A stretch of DNA of 5,463 bases. Source: Planctomycetota bacterium. Its GTDB lineage: Bacteria; Planctomycetota; Phycisphaerae; WQYP01. The stretch spans positions 1-5,463 of the forward strand of contig JAJZNY010000346.1 in assembly GCA_021852245.1 (NCBI GenBank), in the 5' to 3' direction. The position numbers and the translations under genes are program-made. Positions 5,253-5,463 of the stretch are shown piece by piece. The notes beneath the pieces were generated by a model. It saw nothing but the letters and a program-made list of their open reading frames with translations, ran no database searches and had not been told where the DNA came from. Each line of letters begins with the position of its first letter. Positions within the stretch are counted from its first letter, which is position 1.

Positions 5253-5463
5253 ATGCAAAGCATTCCGGACCTTTTGTTGCGCAAAGCGAAGTTCATGCAA
5301 TGGGGCGATGAGCGGATCATGGCCGCCGCCGGTAACGTTCATGCCGATGAGTATTATCGCGACCGGGGCATTTCGTTCGGATCGCTTCACAAGCTGCTGG
5401 TGCACGTGATGGGTGCCCAATGGGTGTGGTTGCAGCGGTGGAAAGGGAACTCGCCGCCCAAAT
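5253..5463 (+). CDS. DinB-family protein, N-terminal part (cut by window edge)
   Basis: The first 70 residues of a DinB/YfiT-fold four-helix-bundle protein. The frame is open to the right edge. Helix 1 (about 5-26) is followed by SFGSLHKLLVHVMGAQWVW (41-59). This is the family's typical second helix, with His51 in the position of the first of three metal-binding histidines, then LQRWKG (60-65), also typical. The other two metal ligands would lie beyond the window. Family members are small cytoplasmic metal-binding proteins. Some are thiol-dependent S-transferases, others are DNA-damage-induced, and most have no known function, so none can be assigned here. The gene starts 70 bp after the FGGY kinase with a strong Shine-Dalgarno and may belong to the same transcript. 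The name does not imply DNA polymerase IV, which shares the label dinB in E. coli. Confidence 0.82.
   Translation, partial: MQSIPDLLLRKAKFMQWGDERIMAAAGNVHADEYYRDRGISFGSLHKLLVHVMGAQWVWLQRWKGNSPPK

Noticed and set aside
4892..5320. Minus-strand 142-codon frame across the kinase end and DinB start
   Set aside because: It overlaps two plus-strand genes with clear family motifs and strong ribosome sites. Its translation shows no recognisable domain.

Overview
The window is ordinary bacterial chromosome, about 55-60% G+C by eye, densely packed with genes. It carries no mobile element, CRISPR array, tRNA or rRNA that I can see. The gene set is a citrate synthase of the ~370-residue bacterial type, a coiled-coil C4 zinc-ribbon protein of the CT398/Rv2229c kind, a short RNase HI-like protein, MiaA, an FGGY sugar kinase and a DinB-fold protein. 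It suggests a free-living Gram-negative bacterium with a TCA cycle. The style of the proteins and the mix of strong and absent Shine-Dalgarno sites remind me of Planctomycetes (Phycisphaerae-like) or another PVC-type lineage. That placement is an impression, not a demonstration.

Layout. Positions 1-1034 (minus strand) hold a citrate synthase that runs off the left edge and lacks its last few dozen residues. Positions 1035-1302 are a divergent promoter region. From there everything reads rightward: zinc-ribbon protein (1306-2070), a 101-bp palindrome-rich spacer, RNase HI-like protein (2172-2642), a 147-bp spacer containing a heptamer tandem repeat, miaA (2790-3797), FGGY carbohydrate kinase (3821-5182, only 23 bp after miaA and with a perfect Shine-Dalgarno), and the first 70 codons of a DinB-family protein (5253 to the right edge). 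The two edge genes are open to the window boundary, so their protein ends are missing.

How the genes relate. Citrate synthase is central metabolism and is transcribed away from the rest. The zinc-ribbon/RNase HI pair is a recurring neighbourhood in unrelated bacteria, for example Rv2229c/Rv2228c in Mycobacterium, and hints at shared nucleic-acid work. miaA makes the i6A37 tRNA modification. The FGGY kinase and DinB protein follow it closely and may be co-transcribed with it, but I see no pathway link among these three.

I found no clear undescribed system. The most unusual sequence is the eight-unit YYTCRRN heptamer array just upstream of miaA. Next come a possible leaderless start for miaA and the loss of a normally conserved glycine in MiaA.
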